The position numbers and the translations under genes are program-made. A stretch of 35,445 nt of DNA from Trueperaceae bacterium. GTDB taxonomy: Bacteria > Deinococcota > Deinococci > Deinococcales > Trueperaceae. A model generated the notes under the pieces. The model was not told where the DNA came from. It saw only the letters and a program-made list of their open reading frames with translations, and did not search any database. The stretch spans positions 1 to 35,445 of the forward strand of contig JAGQHN010000047.1 in the NCBI GenBank assembly GCA_020431825.1, read 5' to 3'. Positions 23,842 to 32,514 of this stretch are shown piece by piece. Position 1 is the first letter of the stretch; each line of letters starts with the position of its first letter.

Positions 23842-24564
23842 GTGAAGCAACTCAGGCAAATAAAACCCGGATGGTACCTACTAGGCGCGCTCTTTATCTA
23901 CAGTATTGTTATTTCGTTTGCCTATTTGAATGCCCGAAAACCCCAACCTACCCCTGAACCCGTCGTCAGTCAGGAACTCGAAGAAGCGACTTCTACAGTG
24001 GCAGATGGCCTTTGGTTTCCGATTCCAGGCGCTCATTTACCAGAGGACGATAGCTATTTGCCAGGAAGTGCCCGGAACTACCGGCGGGGTGAAAATCAGG
24101 GTTTTGACTTTTATGGCAATGATGCAGGTATACCTATTGTTTACGGACAGGCAGTCATAGCCGCCAGCGACGCCACCGTAATAAGGGCCGATACAGTTTA
24201 CACAGAGCCTTCTCAGGCAGACTGGCAGGCTCTTATCGCCAAGGTGGGTACCGATGGTGCCAATGAGACCGACCTTAATATTTTGAGAGGGCGACAGGTC
24301 TGGCTCGAGCTACCCGACAAGCGCATCCTGCGCTACGCTCACCTCTCTGCTATTGATCCAAGCATCAAGGTAGGTGAAACGGTTTACCGTGGTCAGGTTA
24401 TTGCCTATGTCGGCAACTCTGGTACAGATGATGGGGTTGCAGGAACGAACCGAGGTGCCAGACTCCACTTTGAAATCTGGAACAGTAATGGTCAGTATTT
24501 TGGTCAGGGTTTAGGTACAGCAGCCACCAGGGAAGCAGCACAAAACCTGTTTGTTGGGCCCTAG
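23842..24564 (+). CDS. Membrane-anchored LytM/M23-like protein
   Basis: This 240-aa protein has an N-terminal transmembrane helix (about residues 11-31), a short Pro/Glu-rich linker and a peptidase M23 (LytM) domain (about 70-225). Late M23 landmarks are RYAHLS, GQVIAYVGNSG and RLHFEIW. In the first zinc motif HxGxD the Asp is kept (QGFDF) but the His position appears to be Asn (ENQGFD), so metal binding may be impaired. M23 enzymes cut peptidoglycan crosslinks; degenerate ones activate amidases. GTG 23842 with AAGGA upstream is the start. It is followed 32 nt later by the AI-2E family gene. Confidence 0.87.
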   Translation: MKQLRQIKPGWYLLGALFIYSIVISFAYLNARKPQPTPEPVVSQELEEATSTVADGLWFPIPGAHLPEDDSYLPGSARNYRRGENQGFDFYGNDAGIPIVYGQAVIAASDATVIRADTVYTEPSQADWQALIAKVGTDGANETDLNILRGRQVWLELPDKRILRYAHLSAIDPSIKVGETVYRGQVIAYVGNSGTDDGVAGTNRGARLHFEIWNSNGQYFGQGLGTAATREAAQNLFVGP

Positions 24565-24596
24565 CGCTACTACACTTTACTGGAGATAATCAGAAC

Positions 24597-25814
24597 ATGT
24601 CTAATAGTCCTACAGCTTTTGAAATCGTTTGGCGTAATGTCTGGGTACGCGCCATATGCTATGTGCTGGTTTTTGCTTTTCTCATCTGGCTTCTGATTCG
24701 CTACAGAGCTGGCTATCTTTTTGCCCTCCAGGTGGGCATTATTGGCTTTTTCCTGGCTTATGTTTTAAATCCACTGGTAAATCTCTTGCAAAAAATACGC
24801 ATACGTCGCCCTCTTGCTGTCATCATCGTTTATTTTCTGCTCATCAATTTTCTTGTCTTAGGCTCTGTACTCTTAACCTCTGTGGTTACCCAGCTAGCAA
24901 GTTTCATCAACCTTATCCCCGAAGCGCTAAACAGTATTGGAAACTACTTGAGTAGCATAAGCGGCTGGTTTGGCCACCAACTAGATTCGCTTATCAATAG
25001 TCTTCCAGCCATTTTATCTGAACGGTTTGGAGTGCAGACTTCGAATGATCAGCTAAGCCTCCTGTTTCAGCAGCGCTTTGTCAATTTGCTTACCAGCGCT
25101 GTGGACACCATAAACAGCTTTCTTGAAACCGTCGCTAAACAAGGCCCTCGGTCCCTGCTGACTGGCGCAACCTCAATTATTTCAACCACCCTGCAAATCG
25201 TCCTTATTATTCTGGTGAGTGGTTACTTTCTCTATGATTTTCCGAAATTTGTTGAAAGCTTCAGGCGCATTGTGCCAGTAAGATACCGCACGGTTTATGA
25301 TGATTTGCGCAATAAGGCAGATGTCGCCGTAGGTGGTTATATCCGCGGTCAGCTCTTAATCACACTTTGCCTGGGCGTCTTTATTTATATTGGCTTAAGA
25401 ATCTTAGGGATAGGGTCTGCCCTTGCGATTAGTTTTTTGGCGGCTGTTTTCAACTTAATTCCTTACCTTGGTCCCATCATTGGCGTCATACCAGCTGTGC
25501 TTTTAGGCTTTACCATTAGCCCCTGGACTGCCCTGGGAGCGGTTATCGTTTTTGTTATTGCCAATCAACTCGAGGGCAATGTTTTAGGACCCTACATCCT
25601 ATCGAAGAGCACCGACCTGCATCCGGTAACAGTGCTACTGGCAATCCTGGCTGGCGCAGGCTTGTTTGGGCTTGTAGGGGCACTTCTCGCAGTGCCCATT
25701 GTTGCACTTGGCAAAGTCATACTCGAGGAATATCTGTTTAAACGCCCTGCCTATCAAGAACCTGCTCTAGCAACAACGTCGCCTAAGAAGGCTGAGAAAA
25801 AACAAAAACGCTAG
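24597..25814 (+). CDS. AI-2E family transporter (PerM-like)
   Basis: This 405-aa integral membrane protein has about 7-8 helices. Family features are the paired N-terminal helices, a hydrophilic amphipathic middle, and the conserved AAVFNLIPYLGPIIGVIPA and EGNVLGPYILSKSTDLHPVTVLLAIL. The family includes autoinducer exporters and Na+/H+ exchangers, so the label does not fix a substrate. The tail is basic (KKAEKKQKR). ATG has CTGGAGA upstream. Its stop interlocks with the stop of the convergent gene (CTAG, 25811-25814). Confidence 0.92.
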   Translation: MSNSPTAFEIVWRNVWVRAICYVLVFAFLIWLLIRYRAGYLFALQVGIIGFFLAYVLNPLVNLLQKIRIRRPLAVIIVYFLLINFLVLGSVLLTSVVTQLASFINLIPEALNSIGNYLSSISGWFGHQLDSLINSLPAILSERFGVQTSNDQLSLLFQQRFVNLLTSAVDTINSFLETVAKQGPRSLLTGATSIISTTLQIVLIILVSGYFLYDFPKFVESFRRIVPVRYRTVYDDLRNKADVAVGGYIRGQLLITLCLGVFIYIGLRILGIGSALAISFLAAVFNLIPYLGPIIGVIPAVLLGFTISPWTALGAVIVFVIANQLEGNVLGPYILSKSTDLHPVTVLLAILAGAGLFGLVGALLAVPIVALGKVILEEYLFKRPAYQEPALATTSPKKAEKKQKR

Positions 25815-26569
25815 CTCTCATCTTTCTCGAGCAGTTTCGCTTTTAACGTGGCAACCTCTTTATCAAGGTCGGACTCACTACCTTTAAAGCCTGCTTTTTC
25901 CTTTAACCAGCTGGCAATTTTGCGCTCATCAAAACCAGATAGCCGTCTTAATCCTTCGAACCAGCTCATTTCTTCAGTGCTTCCTTGAAAATAAGCCTGG
26001 GCACGGTTGGCGATCAGATAGGTGGTAAGGGCGTTGGTACTGCTCGAGGCAGCCACACCAAAAAAAGGAATGGCTTTTGCCAGCCAGCGCTTGGCGTAAC
26101 GTTCGGTAAGGGCCAGACTCAGCTTCTTGCCAGCCCGGTTAATCAGGCTACTGCTTCCCATACTCACGCCAGTCACGAGAAATATCAGCTTTTGTTGGTC
26201 TAACTTACTTAACGGATAGTCGTTTAGCAGGGCAAGCTCGAGTACCATTTCAGCCTGTAATTTAAACGTTGCCGAAAGATCGGCAGCAAAACCTACCGTT
26301 AAGGCAGTGATGGTACCCAAACCTGGAATAAGACCAGCGCCAGAGCTGGCTGCACCCACCATCGCTGTTTGCTGAATTTTCTTTTTTACAATCTGCTCTG
26401 AAAGCTCTTCTGGTGTCGCTTCTGGAAATTGTTGCTTTAAGCCCTCAACCCGTCTCCGGGCCGCATTTACATCTGCCTGACTTAAAACACTGAGCAAGCT
26501 AGCCAATGCCCCTGACAGCAGAGGTTTGGCAGCTTCCGTTGCTGTTTTGTCTTTTGATTCAGTCGTCAT
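25811..26569 (-). CDS. EcsC/DUF697-like protein
   Basis: This 252-aa protein has a central hydrophobic Ala/Gly-rich region (GAASSGAGLIPGLGTITALTVGFAAD, then LQAEMVLELALLNDYPL) that resembles the EcsC/DUF697 family, which associates with membranes. A second hydrophobic part follows (WLAKAIPFFGVAASSSTNALTTYLI). The ends are charged and helical. Function is unknown. It lies in the same direction as the DUF4388 gene, which is 66 nt upstream, so the two may be cotranscribed. Confidence 0.72.
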   Translation of the reverse strand: MTTESKDKTATEAAKPLLSGALASLLSVLSQADVNAARRRVEGLKQQFPEATPEELSEQIVKKKIQQTAMVGAASSGAGLIPGLGTITALTVGFAADLSATFKLQAEMVLELALLNDYPLSKLDQQKLIFLVTGVSMGSSSLINRAGKKLSLALTERYAKRWLAKAIPFFGVAASSSTNALTTYLIANRAQAYFQGSTEEMSWFEGLRRLSGFDERKIASWLKEKAGFKGSESDLDKEVATLKAKLLEKDES

Positions 26570-26635
26570 GCTCTCAGCTTAGGCCTAAGGCAAGGCTATG
26601 TCATCCGACTTTCTTACGATTAACTATGCTGGAAA

Positions 26636-27442
26636 TTAGCTAAATACATTTATGCCATGCTTGCTGCAGAGCTTGCGCGTCTCATAGTCAAACCAGGCTT
26701 GACCACCTGTGTGCTGCACCTGACTCCGCAAATCATTTAGCACTTCATGAACGAGGCGCTGAGGAATAGTCTTATCTGGCAGGTTAAGATCATAGAGCAC
26801 ATCTTCAATCAGGAGGTCTCCGACGGGTCCCATGTGATTCACCAGCAAGCTCCGCAAATCATGGACAAAACTAGGCGAAACCGTAGCCGAGGCAAGCTCA
26901 ATGAGGTCATAAGTATAGAGCTCTTCAGCAAGGCTCAGTACTTCCTCGAGCCTCAGGTGCTTTTTAAAGGCGATATCACGCAGGCTGTCGTAACCATTCA
27001 GATAGGTAAGTAGTTGCAGGGCTCCAACACTCAGCACCAGATTTTTAAAATCATTCCTGACTTCTTTGGCACTTAAAACACAGTCTTCATGAAGCAGAAA
27101 TTTACCCTTGCGCTTGGCTTCATCTACTCTGCGGGAGGCCTCGAGTAAAACCAGCTCTAATGGTAACTTTTGGCTTTCTATGGGTGCACTCAGATTCGGA
27201 ATGAATTTGAACCTTCCTTCACCCCAGCTGAGAAGTACTGCTACCGCGTCAATATCAAGGCGTACTCCTGCTTGTCCCTCTTGCCCAAGACCCGCATGAA
27301 CAAGCTTGCCCTGCCTGAAAAAAATAAATCCTTTGGTTCCTTGAAACTGACGAATGATAAGACAACCTGTCACTTCATTCATCGCTAAGTACTGTAAGAG
27401 ATTTCCCAGGCCACCCTGGCTGAGCTGTCCTTGCAAGTCCAT
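26636..27442 (-). CDS. DUF4388 (PATAN-like) domain protein
   Basis: This 268-aa protein starts with a DUF4388 domain (about residues 1-105): LQGQLSQGGLGNLLQYLAMNEVTGCLII, GFIFFRQGKLVHAGLG and FKFIPN are the typical elements. Such domains occur in signalling proteins tied to gliding, type IV pili or c-di-GMP. The C-terminal part is helical and may be a winged-helix-like region (LTYLNGYDSLRDIAFKKHLRLEEVLSLAEEL). ATG 27442 follows TAGACT (27555 no; box at 27450-27455, minus) by 7 nt, so the mRNA may be leaderless. A TTG six codons earlier is less likely. Confidence 0.82.
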   Translation of the reverse strand: MDLQGQLSQGGLGNLLQYLAMNEVTGCLIIRQFQGTKGFIFFRQGKLVHAGLGQEGQAGVRLDIDAVAVLLSWGEGRFKFIPNLSAPIESQKLPLELVLLEASRRVDEAKRKGKFLLHEDCVLSAKEVRNDFKNLVLSVGALQLLTYLNGYDSLRDIAFKKHLRLEEVLSLAEELYTYDLIELASATVSPSFVHDLRSLLVNHMGPVGDLLIEDVLYDLNLPDKTIPQRLVHEVLNDLRSQVQHTGGQAWFDYETRKLCSKHGINVFS

Positions 27443-27660
27443 CCTGTCTAGTCTACTCAAGAACGGCGAAATAAACTAGCATGTAGGTACTTTTGGTTTA
27501 AATTCAGCCTAAAGATCGCATGGCAAAACCATAAAGCAGTTTAGAAATATATTTGAACAAGAGTTAACATTTGCCCCTTATTTTTATAACCAGAAAAAGC
27601 TCGAGTCGGCCCAAAACCAAGGTGAGATTCTGGTCCAATATCCGTGGTAGCGTAGGTAGA

Positions 27661-27698
27661 CTAGTTTGTCAAAGGAGTACTAGTTTGTCAAAGGAGTA
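27661..27698 (+). repeat. 19-bp tandem duplication carrying the Shine-Dalgarno of homoisocitrate dehydrogenase
   Basis: CTAGTTTGTCAAAGGAGTA occurs twice head to tail (27661-27679 and 27680-27698), exact. Each copy contains AAAGGAG; the second is 4 nt before the ATG, the first 23 nt before it. Both copies lie outside coding sequence. Confidence 0.95.
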
Positions 27699-27700
27699 CT

Positions 27701-28693
27701 ATGTATCAAATTTGTCTGCTTCCAGGTGATGGGATTGGCCTCGAGGTCGTTCCTGCTGCCAGAGCAGTCTTAGAAGCAACCGGACTGAAGTTTAACTTTG
27801 TCGAGGCCAGGGCAGGCTGGGCTTGTTTTGAAGACACGGGAAAAAGTGTACCCGATGAAACCTTAGCAGCCATCAAGGCCAGTGATGCCTGCCTTGCAGG
27901 TGCCTTCACTAGCCCTAAAAAGAAGGTCGCAGGTTTTTTCAGCTCAATCCGCTACCTAAGACGTGAACTTGATCTTTTTGCCAATCTGAGGCCTGCCAAA
28001 AGTCGGCCTGTTGCTGGTAGTCTGCCAGGTATCGATATGCTGATGGTTCGTGAAAACACCGAAGGGCTGTATGTAGCTCAGGAAAGGCGCTACGGCGATC
28101 TGGCCCTTGCTGATGTAGTCATTACACGGCAGGCGAGCGAGCGAATTAGCAAAGTTGCGGCCGAGCAAGCGCAAAAAAGAAGGCATAAACTTGCCATCAT
28201 CCATAAGGCAAATGTCTTACCTGTAACCTCTGGCTTTTTTTTAGAAATTGCTCAGGAAGTAACGGCTCTGTACCCCGATATCCACAGCTATGATTTAATC
28301 GTTGATGCCGCCGCTATGTTACTGGTGCGCGACCCAGGCCAGTTCGATGTCATGGTAACCACTAATTTATTTGGTGATATTTTGAGTGACCTGATGGCAG
28401 GTCTGGTTGGTGGACTTGGGCTGGCACCCAGCGCCAATATTGGCGAAACCCATGCCATTTTTGAATCGGTTCACGGCTCAGCCCCTGACATTGCGGGCAA
28501 AGGAATCGCTAATCCTGTGGCCACTATCCTCTCGGCAGCGCTCATGCTCGAGCATTTAGGTGAGCCTGAAGTGGCAGCAGCCATCGATCAGGCCGTGAAC
28601 ACGGCGCTTAGCCAGGACACCTTAACACCCGACCTGGGCGGCAAGGCTACAACCGAGGAGTTTAGCAATGCTATTATTAGGGCTCTGGGTTAG
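27701..28693 (+). CDS. hicd: Homoisocitrate dehydrogenase
   Basis: This oxidises and decarboxylates homoisocitrate to 2-oxoadipate in the alpha-aminoadipate route to lysine, with NAD+. It has 330 aa and is very similar by memory to the Thermus enzyme: GDGIG at the N terminus, [22 protein letters not shown] with the substrate-loop arginine, [20 protein letters not shown], the metal-binding FGDILSDL and the cofactor loop [19 protein letters not shown]. The ENTEGLY-type cofactor loop excludes a typical NADP isocitrate dehydrogenase; isopropylmalate dehydrogenase is less likely. Other lysine genes are not in the window. Its leader carries the 19-bp duplication of the ribosome-binding site. Confidence 0.9.
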   Translation: MYQICLLPGDGIGLEVVPAARAVLEATGLKFNFVEARAGWACFEDTGKSVPDETLAAIKASDACLAGAFTSPKKKVAGFFSSIRYLRRELDLFANLRPAKSRPVAGSLPGIDMLMVRENTEGLYVAQERRYGDLALADVVITRQASERISKVAAEQAQKRRHKLAIIHKANVLPVTSGFFLEIAQEVTALYPDIHSYDLIVDAAAMLLVRDPGQFDVMVTTNLFGDILSDLMAGLVGGLGLAPSANIGETHAIFESVHGSAPDIAGKGIANPVATILSAALMLEHLGEPEVAAAIDQAVNTALSQDTLTPDLGGKATTEEFSNAIIRALG

Positions 28694-28786
28694 ACTCTCA
28701 TCTGCCAGTTTTTTCTTTGCGTTAGGCTTTTAGCGGGTATGTGGGTCTTTTGTTGCACAGCCAATTTTCTTATGAGGTTAGCTTAG

Positions 28787-29647
28787 ATGTACGCCTTACA
28801 GCAGGCTATGAGAGCAGTTCGGGCAAACTGGGTCGCCAGTGTTTCTACCATTGCCACCATGATCCTTTCCTTAACGGTTCTGGCAGGGTTTAGCCTCTTG
28901 ACCCTTAACCTGAATGCCTGGCTTTCACGGTTGCAGAGCGAACTCGAGCTAAGTGCCTACCTGAACGACAGTGCAGACGAAGCGGTACTCATTGACACCA
29001 TACAGAGTTGGTCAGAAATTAGAAGTGTGGATTTCATTCCTAAAGAAAGTGCCATTAACGATTTAGGCAGAGATTTTCCCAGCATCTCGGTAGCAACTGA
29101 CCTGGTTGGCAACCCCCTTCCTGATCGTCTCGATATGAGAGTCGTTGACCCCCGCTTTGTGTCAACCGTAAGTGCAAAATTGCAGGGCTTGGCTGGCGTG
29201 ACCGAAGTTCAGGATGGTTCTGACACAGCCGAAACCTTTGTGGCGATTAATGAATCTGTTCAGGTCATTGGTTCGATTTTGATTATCGTACTCCTTACCA
29301 GCAGTCTCTTTGCCATTGTTAACTCAATCAGAGCAGCTATTACGGCCAGGGCCAGAGAGATCGAGGTTATGCGGCTGGTTGGTGCGACTCGAGAATTCAT
29401 ACGAGCCCCTTTTCTCATAGAAGGCTTTCTGCTGGGACTTATCAGTGCTGGCGTCGCCTTAGCGCTTATTATTCCTGGGTATCAGTTTGTGCTTTACCGC
29501 CTGTCTGACCGGCTGCAGTTTTTACCGCTTGTGCGTGATCTCTGGCTACTCATTCGGGTGACAGGTTTACTTTTTGCTCTGGCCCTACTGGTAGGCATTG
29601 TCGGTAGCGCCATTTCCATTTCGCAACATTTAAGAGAGGAAGTCTAA
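28787..29647 (+). CDS. ftsX: Cell division protein FtsX
   Basis: FtsX is the membrane half of the FtsEX ABC-type complex that senses division and turns on cell-wall hydrolases outside. It has 286 aa: a first transmembrane helix (about 20-45), an extracytoplasmic domain (about 46-165), then three helices with SIRAAITARAREIEVMRLVGATREFIRAPFLIEG, the FtsX signature, between helices. GAGG upstream supports the ATG. The stop overlaps the start of the EnvC-like gene (TAATG), so the two are coupled. The ATPase partner ftsE is not in the window. Confidence 0.95.
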   Translation: MYALQQAMRAVRANWVASVSTIATMILSLTVLAGFSLLTLNLNAWLSRLQSELELSAYLNDSADEAVLIDTIQSWSEIRSVDFIPKESAINDLGRDFPSISVATDLVGNPLPDRLDMRVVDPRFVSTVSAKLQGLAGVTEVQDGSDTAETFVAINESVQVIGSILIIVLLTSSLFAIVNSIRAAITARAREIEVMRLVGATREFIRAPFLIEGFLLGLISAGVALALIIPGYQFVLYRLSDRLQFLPLVRDLWLLIRVTGLLFALALLVGIVGSAISISQHLREEV

Positions 29648-30924
29648 TGATGCTTCGACTTTGTCTTGTACTCGCTTGCTTTATAGTATTTGCATTTGCT
29701 CAGGAAAGTAGCCTGCAAAAACAACTCGAGGGCGAACTGGCTGATTACCAGGGCCTGCTTGAAGAGCGCGCTTCTGAAATAAATTCTATAGAAGAAACGC
29801 TGGGTGAAACCGCTTCCAGACTCAATCAGCAAATTTCTGAGCGAGACACCTTAAGTGAAGATTTATCGCAGCTGAGTAATCAGAGAAAGGAACTCGAGGC
29901 CAGCATCTCTGAACTGGAAACCCAGCTCTCTCAGACCGAAGCCGATATTGCCTCACTTCAGGAAGAGATTTCTCAGCTTAAGGTTAGGGTCGAAGGCATT
30001 CTCATTAATATGTACAAACAGCGCAGCAGCAGTTTTGCCAGCGCGGTAAGTCAAGCCCAAGATTTCCATGATCTGCAGGTTAACAATTATTATCTTTCAC
30101 TTTTAGCTGAACAAGACCTGGCCCTTATCGTGCAACTAGATAACAAGGCCAAGGATCTGGCTGAGCTGCAACAGGACCAGTCACAGCAAATTGCTTCACT
30201 TGATAGCAAGACAAGCGAACTCAGTCAGAATGAAGCCAGCCTCATTGCCAAACAGGAGGAACTCGAGAGCGTCATCTCTGAACTCGAGTCTAGTCAGGAA
30301 GGACAGCTTGCTCTAAGAGCAAATCTCTTGCAAGAACAGAGCAAACTTGAATCAAACATCGCCGAAGCCATGGCACAGCTCGAGCAGGAAAAAGAGCGTC
30401 TGCGTAAAGAAGCTGAGGAAAAACGTCGTCAGGCAGAAGCTGCCAATAGCGAAGAAGAGCGTCAGGAGCTCATCGCTGAGGCAGAGATAGCCGAGACACG
30501 TCTCGCCGCTTTAGGGGCACCCTTGCCTCCTCTCAGCTCTGGTTACATCTACCCTATTGATAGCCCTACTTTAATCAGTCGGTACGGCGATATTGGTTCA
30601 GGCGTTATCCTTACTACTGACCTAGCGGGTGCTGCCGTCAAATCAATCAATAAGGGCGTTGTCAGGGAGATGAGTTTTCTTTCAGCCAATGATGGTTATA
30701 GCGTAACGATTCAGCATAGCGACGCCTTAAGCTCATCCTATGTCAATTTACAGGCGACACCTCTTGTTGATGTTGGCGATGTGGTGGAGCAGGGTCAGAT
30801 TATTGGTTATTTGGGCGGCGGCACGCTGACACCTCCAAACGCTTTGCGGTTTTACATGATTAAAACCAAATCAGATGGCAGCTTTGTCGCCTTTACCGAT
30901 CCTGCTGGTCAACTTGGTTTTTAA
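29647..30924 (+). CDS. EnvC-like coiled-coil protein with degenerate LytM domain
   Basis: This 425-aa secreted protein has a signal peptide (about residues 1-19), a very long coiled coil (about 20-290, Leu/Glu/Gln/Ser-rich) and a C-terminal LytM-like domain (about 295-425). The metal-binding motifs of active M23 enzymes are changed: SRYGDIGSG lacks the usual HxGxD, SYVNL replaces YAHL and LRFYMI replaces LHFEI. That matches EnvC-type activators, which bind FtsX outside the cytoplasmic membrane and switch on amidases. The start overlaps the ftsX stop by one base. It has six CTCGAG sites, the most of any gene here. Confidence 0.92.
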   Translation: MMLRLCLVLACFIVFAFAQESSLQKQLEGELADYQGLLEERASEINSIEETLGETASRLNQQISERDTLSEDLSQLSNQRKELEASISELETQLSQTEADIASLQEEISQLKVRVEGILINMYKQRSSSFASAVSQAQDFHDLQVNNYYLSLLAEQDLALIVQLDNKAKDLAELQQDQSQQIASLDSKTSELSQNEASLIAKQEELESVISELESSQEGQLALRANLLQEQSKLESNIAEAMAQLEQEKERLRKEAEEKRRQAEAANSEEERQELIAEAEIAETRLAALGAPLPPLSSGYIYPIDSPTLISRYGDIGSGVILTTDLAGAAVKSINKGVVREMSFLSANDGYSVTIQHSDALSSSYVNLQATPLVDVGDVVEQGQIIGYLGGGTLTPPNALRFYMIKTKSDGSFVAFTDPAGQLGF

Positions 30925-31123
30925 TACTTTTTCTGACAGTTTAATCAGCAATTGGTTTTTGGAAAACCTTTCTTTAATCGCTTGATAGAAAATTCCGAAT
31001 TTTAGGTATTTGAGAAGCTATAAAAATGCACGCTATAGGTATTGATTCGCTTGAAACCACAAGAAATGTCACGCCGTCTTTTACTCGCTCCTAGCTTTAC
31101 GGTTGGGATTTAGAAATCAACGA

Positions 31124-31924
31124 ATGTTAACCTGGCTCGAGCAAGCCCAAATACTCCAGAAGAGCAAGCAGGCTTTCGTTATTGTCACGTTGGCAAAGGT
31201 CAAAGGCCATGCACCGCGTAAGGTCGGGGCAAAAATGCTTGTCACACGAGAGTCTAGTTTTGGCAGTATCGGCGGGGGCAACCTTGAAGAGACCACCCTC
31301 AAAAGAGCAAGAGCGTTACTGTCAGAAAAGTCTCCTGAAGCTAGCGTATTTAAGCTCATCCTCAACCCGCAAGCAGGGACTTATGGCATACAATGTTGCG
31401 GAGGTGAAGTTGAGATTATGCTCGAGCCCCAAATGAGCACCCGACCAAGCATCGCTATTTTTGGTGCTGGACATGTGGGCCAAGCCCTTTGCAGGGTACT
31501 GGGGCAGCTTCCGCTTGATCTCTACCTCATTGATTCAAGAATGACACAGCTAAGTGGTTTTTCAGAGGCACCGGGACTCTTTAAAAGGCATGCGCCCATA
31601 CCAGAAACCCAACTTGATGAACTTCCTCCTGATAGTTACCTTGTCGTCCTGACTCACGACCATGCCGAAGATCTTGCCATCCTTGATAAGGCTTTAAGGC
31701 ACTCGAGCTTCCCTTTTATTGGTCTTATCGGCAGTGACGTCAAATGGCATCATTTTCAACGGGAACTGGGCAAACAGGGTCATAGCCCAGAAGCTTTGGC
31801 CCTTGTCACCTGTCCACTAGGCATACCAGGCATAAGCGCAAAACTTCCGGCAGCAATTGCCATAGCAACAGCAGCTCAAATTCTGGAACACTTCAGTAAA
31901 CAAGGAGTAGAACTTGAACCATGA
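31124..31924 (+). CDS. XdhC/CoxI-family protein
   Basis: This 266-aa protein is like XdhC, which inserts or sulfurates the molybdenum cofactor for xanthine dehydrogenase-type enzymes. The N-terminal XdhC/CoxI part has APRKVGAKMLV, GSIGGGNLEE and CCGGEVEIMLEP. The C-terminal Rossmann part has IAIFGAGHVGQALCRVLG, DSYLVVLTHDHAEDLAIL, and CPLGIPGISAKLPAAIAIATAAQIL. ATG 31124 is chosen over an upstream TTG at 31103. No xanthine dehydrogenase subunits are in the window. It overlaps the deaminase gene by 11 nt. Confidence 0.9.
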   Translation: MLTWLEQAQILQKSKQAFVIVTLAKVKGHAPRKVGAKMLVTRESSFGSIGGGNLEETTLKRARALLSEKSPEASVFKLILNPQAGTYGIQCCGGEVEIMLEPQMSTRPSIAIFGAGHVGQALCRVLGQLPLDLYLIDSRMTQLSGFSEAPGLFKRHAPIPETQLDELPPDSYLVVLTHDHAEDLAILDKALRHSSFPFIGLIGSDVKWHHFQRELGKQGHSPEALALVTCPLGIPGISAKLPAAIAIATAAQILEHFSKQGVELEP

Positions 31925-32393
31925 ACCTTTAATGCGGCGCGCAATCGCGCTGGCACGGCAAGCCAGAGAAAACGGCAACCATCCCTTTGGGGCTCTACTT
32001 GCCGATCATCAGGGCAAAATTGTGCTCGAGGCCGAAAATACCGTCATAACCGAAAAAGACAGCACCGGGCACGCCGAGACCAATCTTATGCGCAAGGCGT
32101 CTAAAACCTTTGACAAAACTTTCTTGAGCAGCTGTACGCTTTACACCAGCACCGAGCCCTGCATCATGTGTTCCGGGGCTATTTACTGGACCAACGTCAA
32201 ACGAATTGTCTTTGGCCTTAGAGAGAGTGAACTCCTGAAAATCACAGGCGACAACCCTGAAAACCCCACGCTAAGTCTGCCAAGTTCTAAAGTCTTTGAA
32301 CTTGGTAAGATTGCCATTGACGTTATCGGTCCCATTTTAGAAGAGGAGGCTCGAGCCGTGCACGAGGGCTTCTGGGAACAGTTTGCAAACTGA
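31914..32393 (+). CDS. Nucleoside/guanine deaminase-like protein
   Basis: This zinc-dependent cytidine-deaminase-fold enzyme has 159 aa. The catalytic motif is HAETN (His plus the proton-shuttling Glu), and the zinc Cys pair is in STEPCIMCSGAIYW. The opening MNHEPLMRRAIALA and the AIYW after the Cys pair resemble guanine deaminase of Bacillus more than tRNA adenosine deaminase TadA, and the neighbour XdhC fits guanine to xanthine breakdown. A TadA-like role cannot be excluded. The start is TTG 31914, with AGGAG about 7 nt upstream; it lies inside the xdhC end and is translationally coupled. Confidence 0.85.
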   Translation: MNHEPLMRRAIALARQARENGNHPFGALLADHQGKIVLEAENTVITEKDSTGHAETNLMRKASKTFDKTFLSSCTLYTSTEPCIMCSGAIYWTNVKRIVFGLRESELLKITGDNPENPTLSLPSSKVFELGKIAIDVIGPILEEEARAVHEGFWEQFAN

Positions 32394-32468
32394 TTGCATA
32401 GGTCTACCGTACTTAAAACCCCCTTTACTGCATCTCAGCTACTATTTATTTTTGTCTCAGACTCTTAA

Positions 32469-32500
32469 ACTTAGCAAAAACCAAACTTAGCAAAAACCAA
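32469..32500 (+). repeat. 16-bp tandem duplication upstream of malate synthase
   Basis: ACTTAGCAAAAACCAA occurs twice head to tail (32469-32484 and 32485-32500), exact, ending 14 nt before the ATG and just before the Shine-Dalgarno (GAGGT, 32503-32507). Confidence 0.95.
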
Positions 32501-32514
32501 ACGAGGTACTTTTT

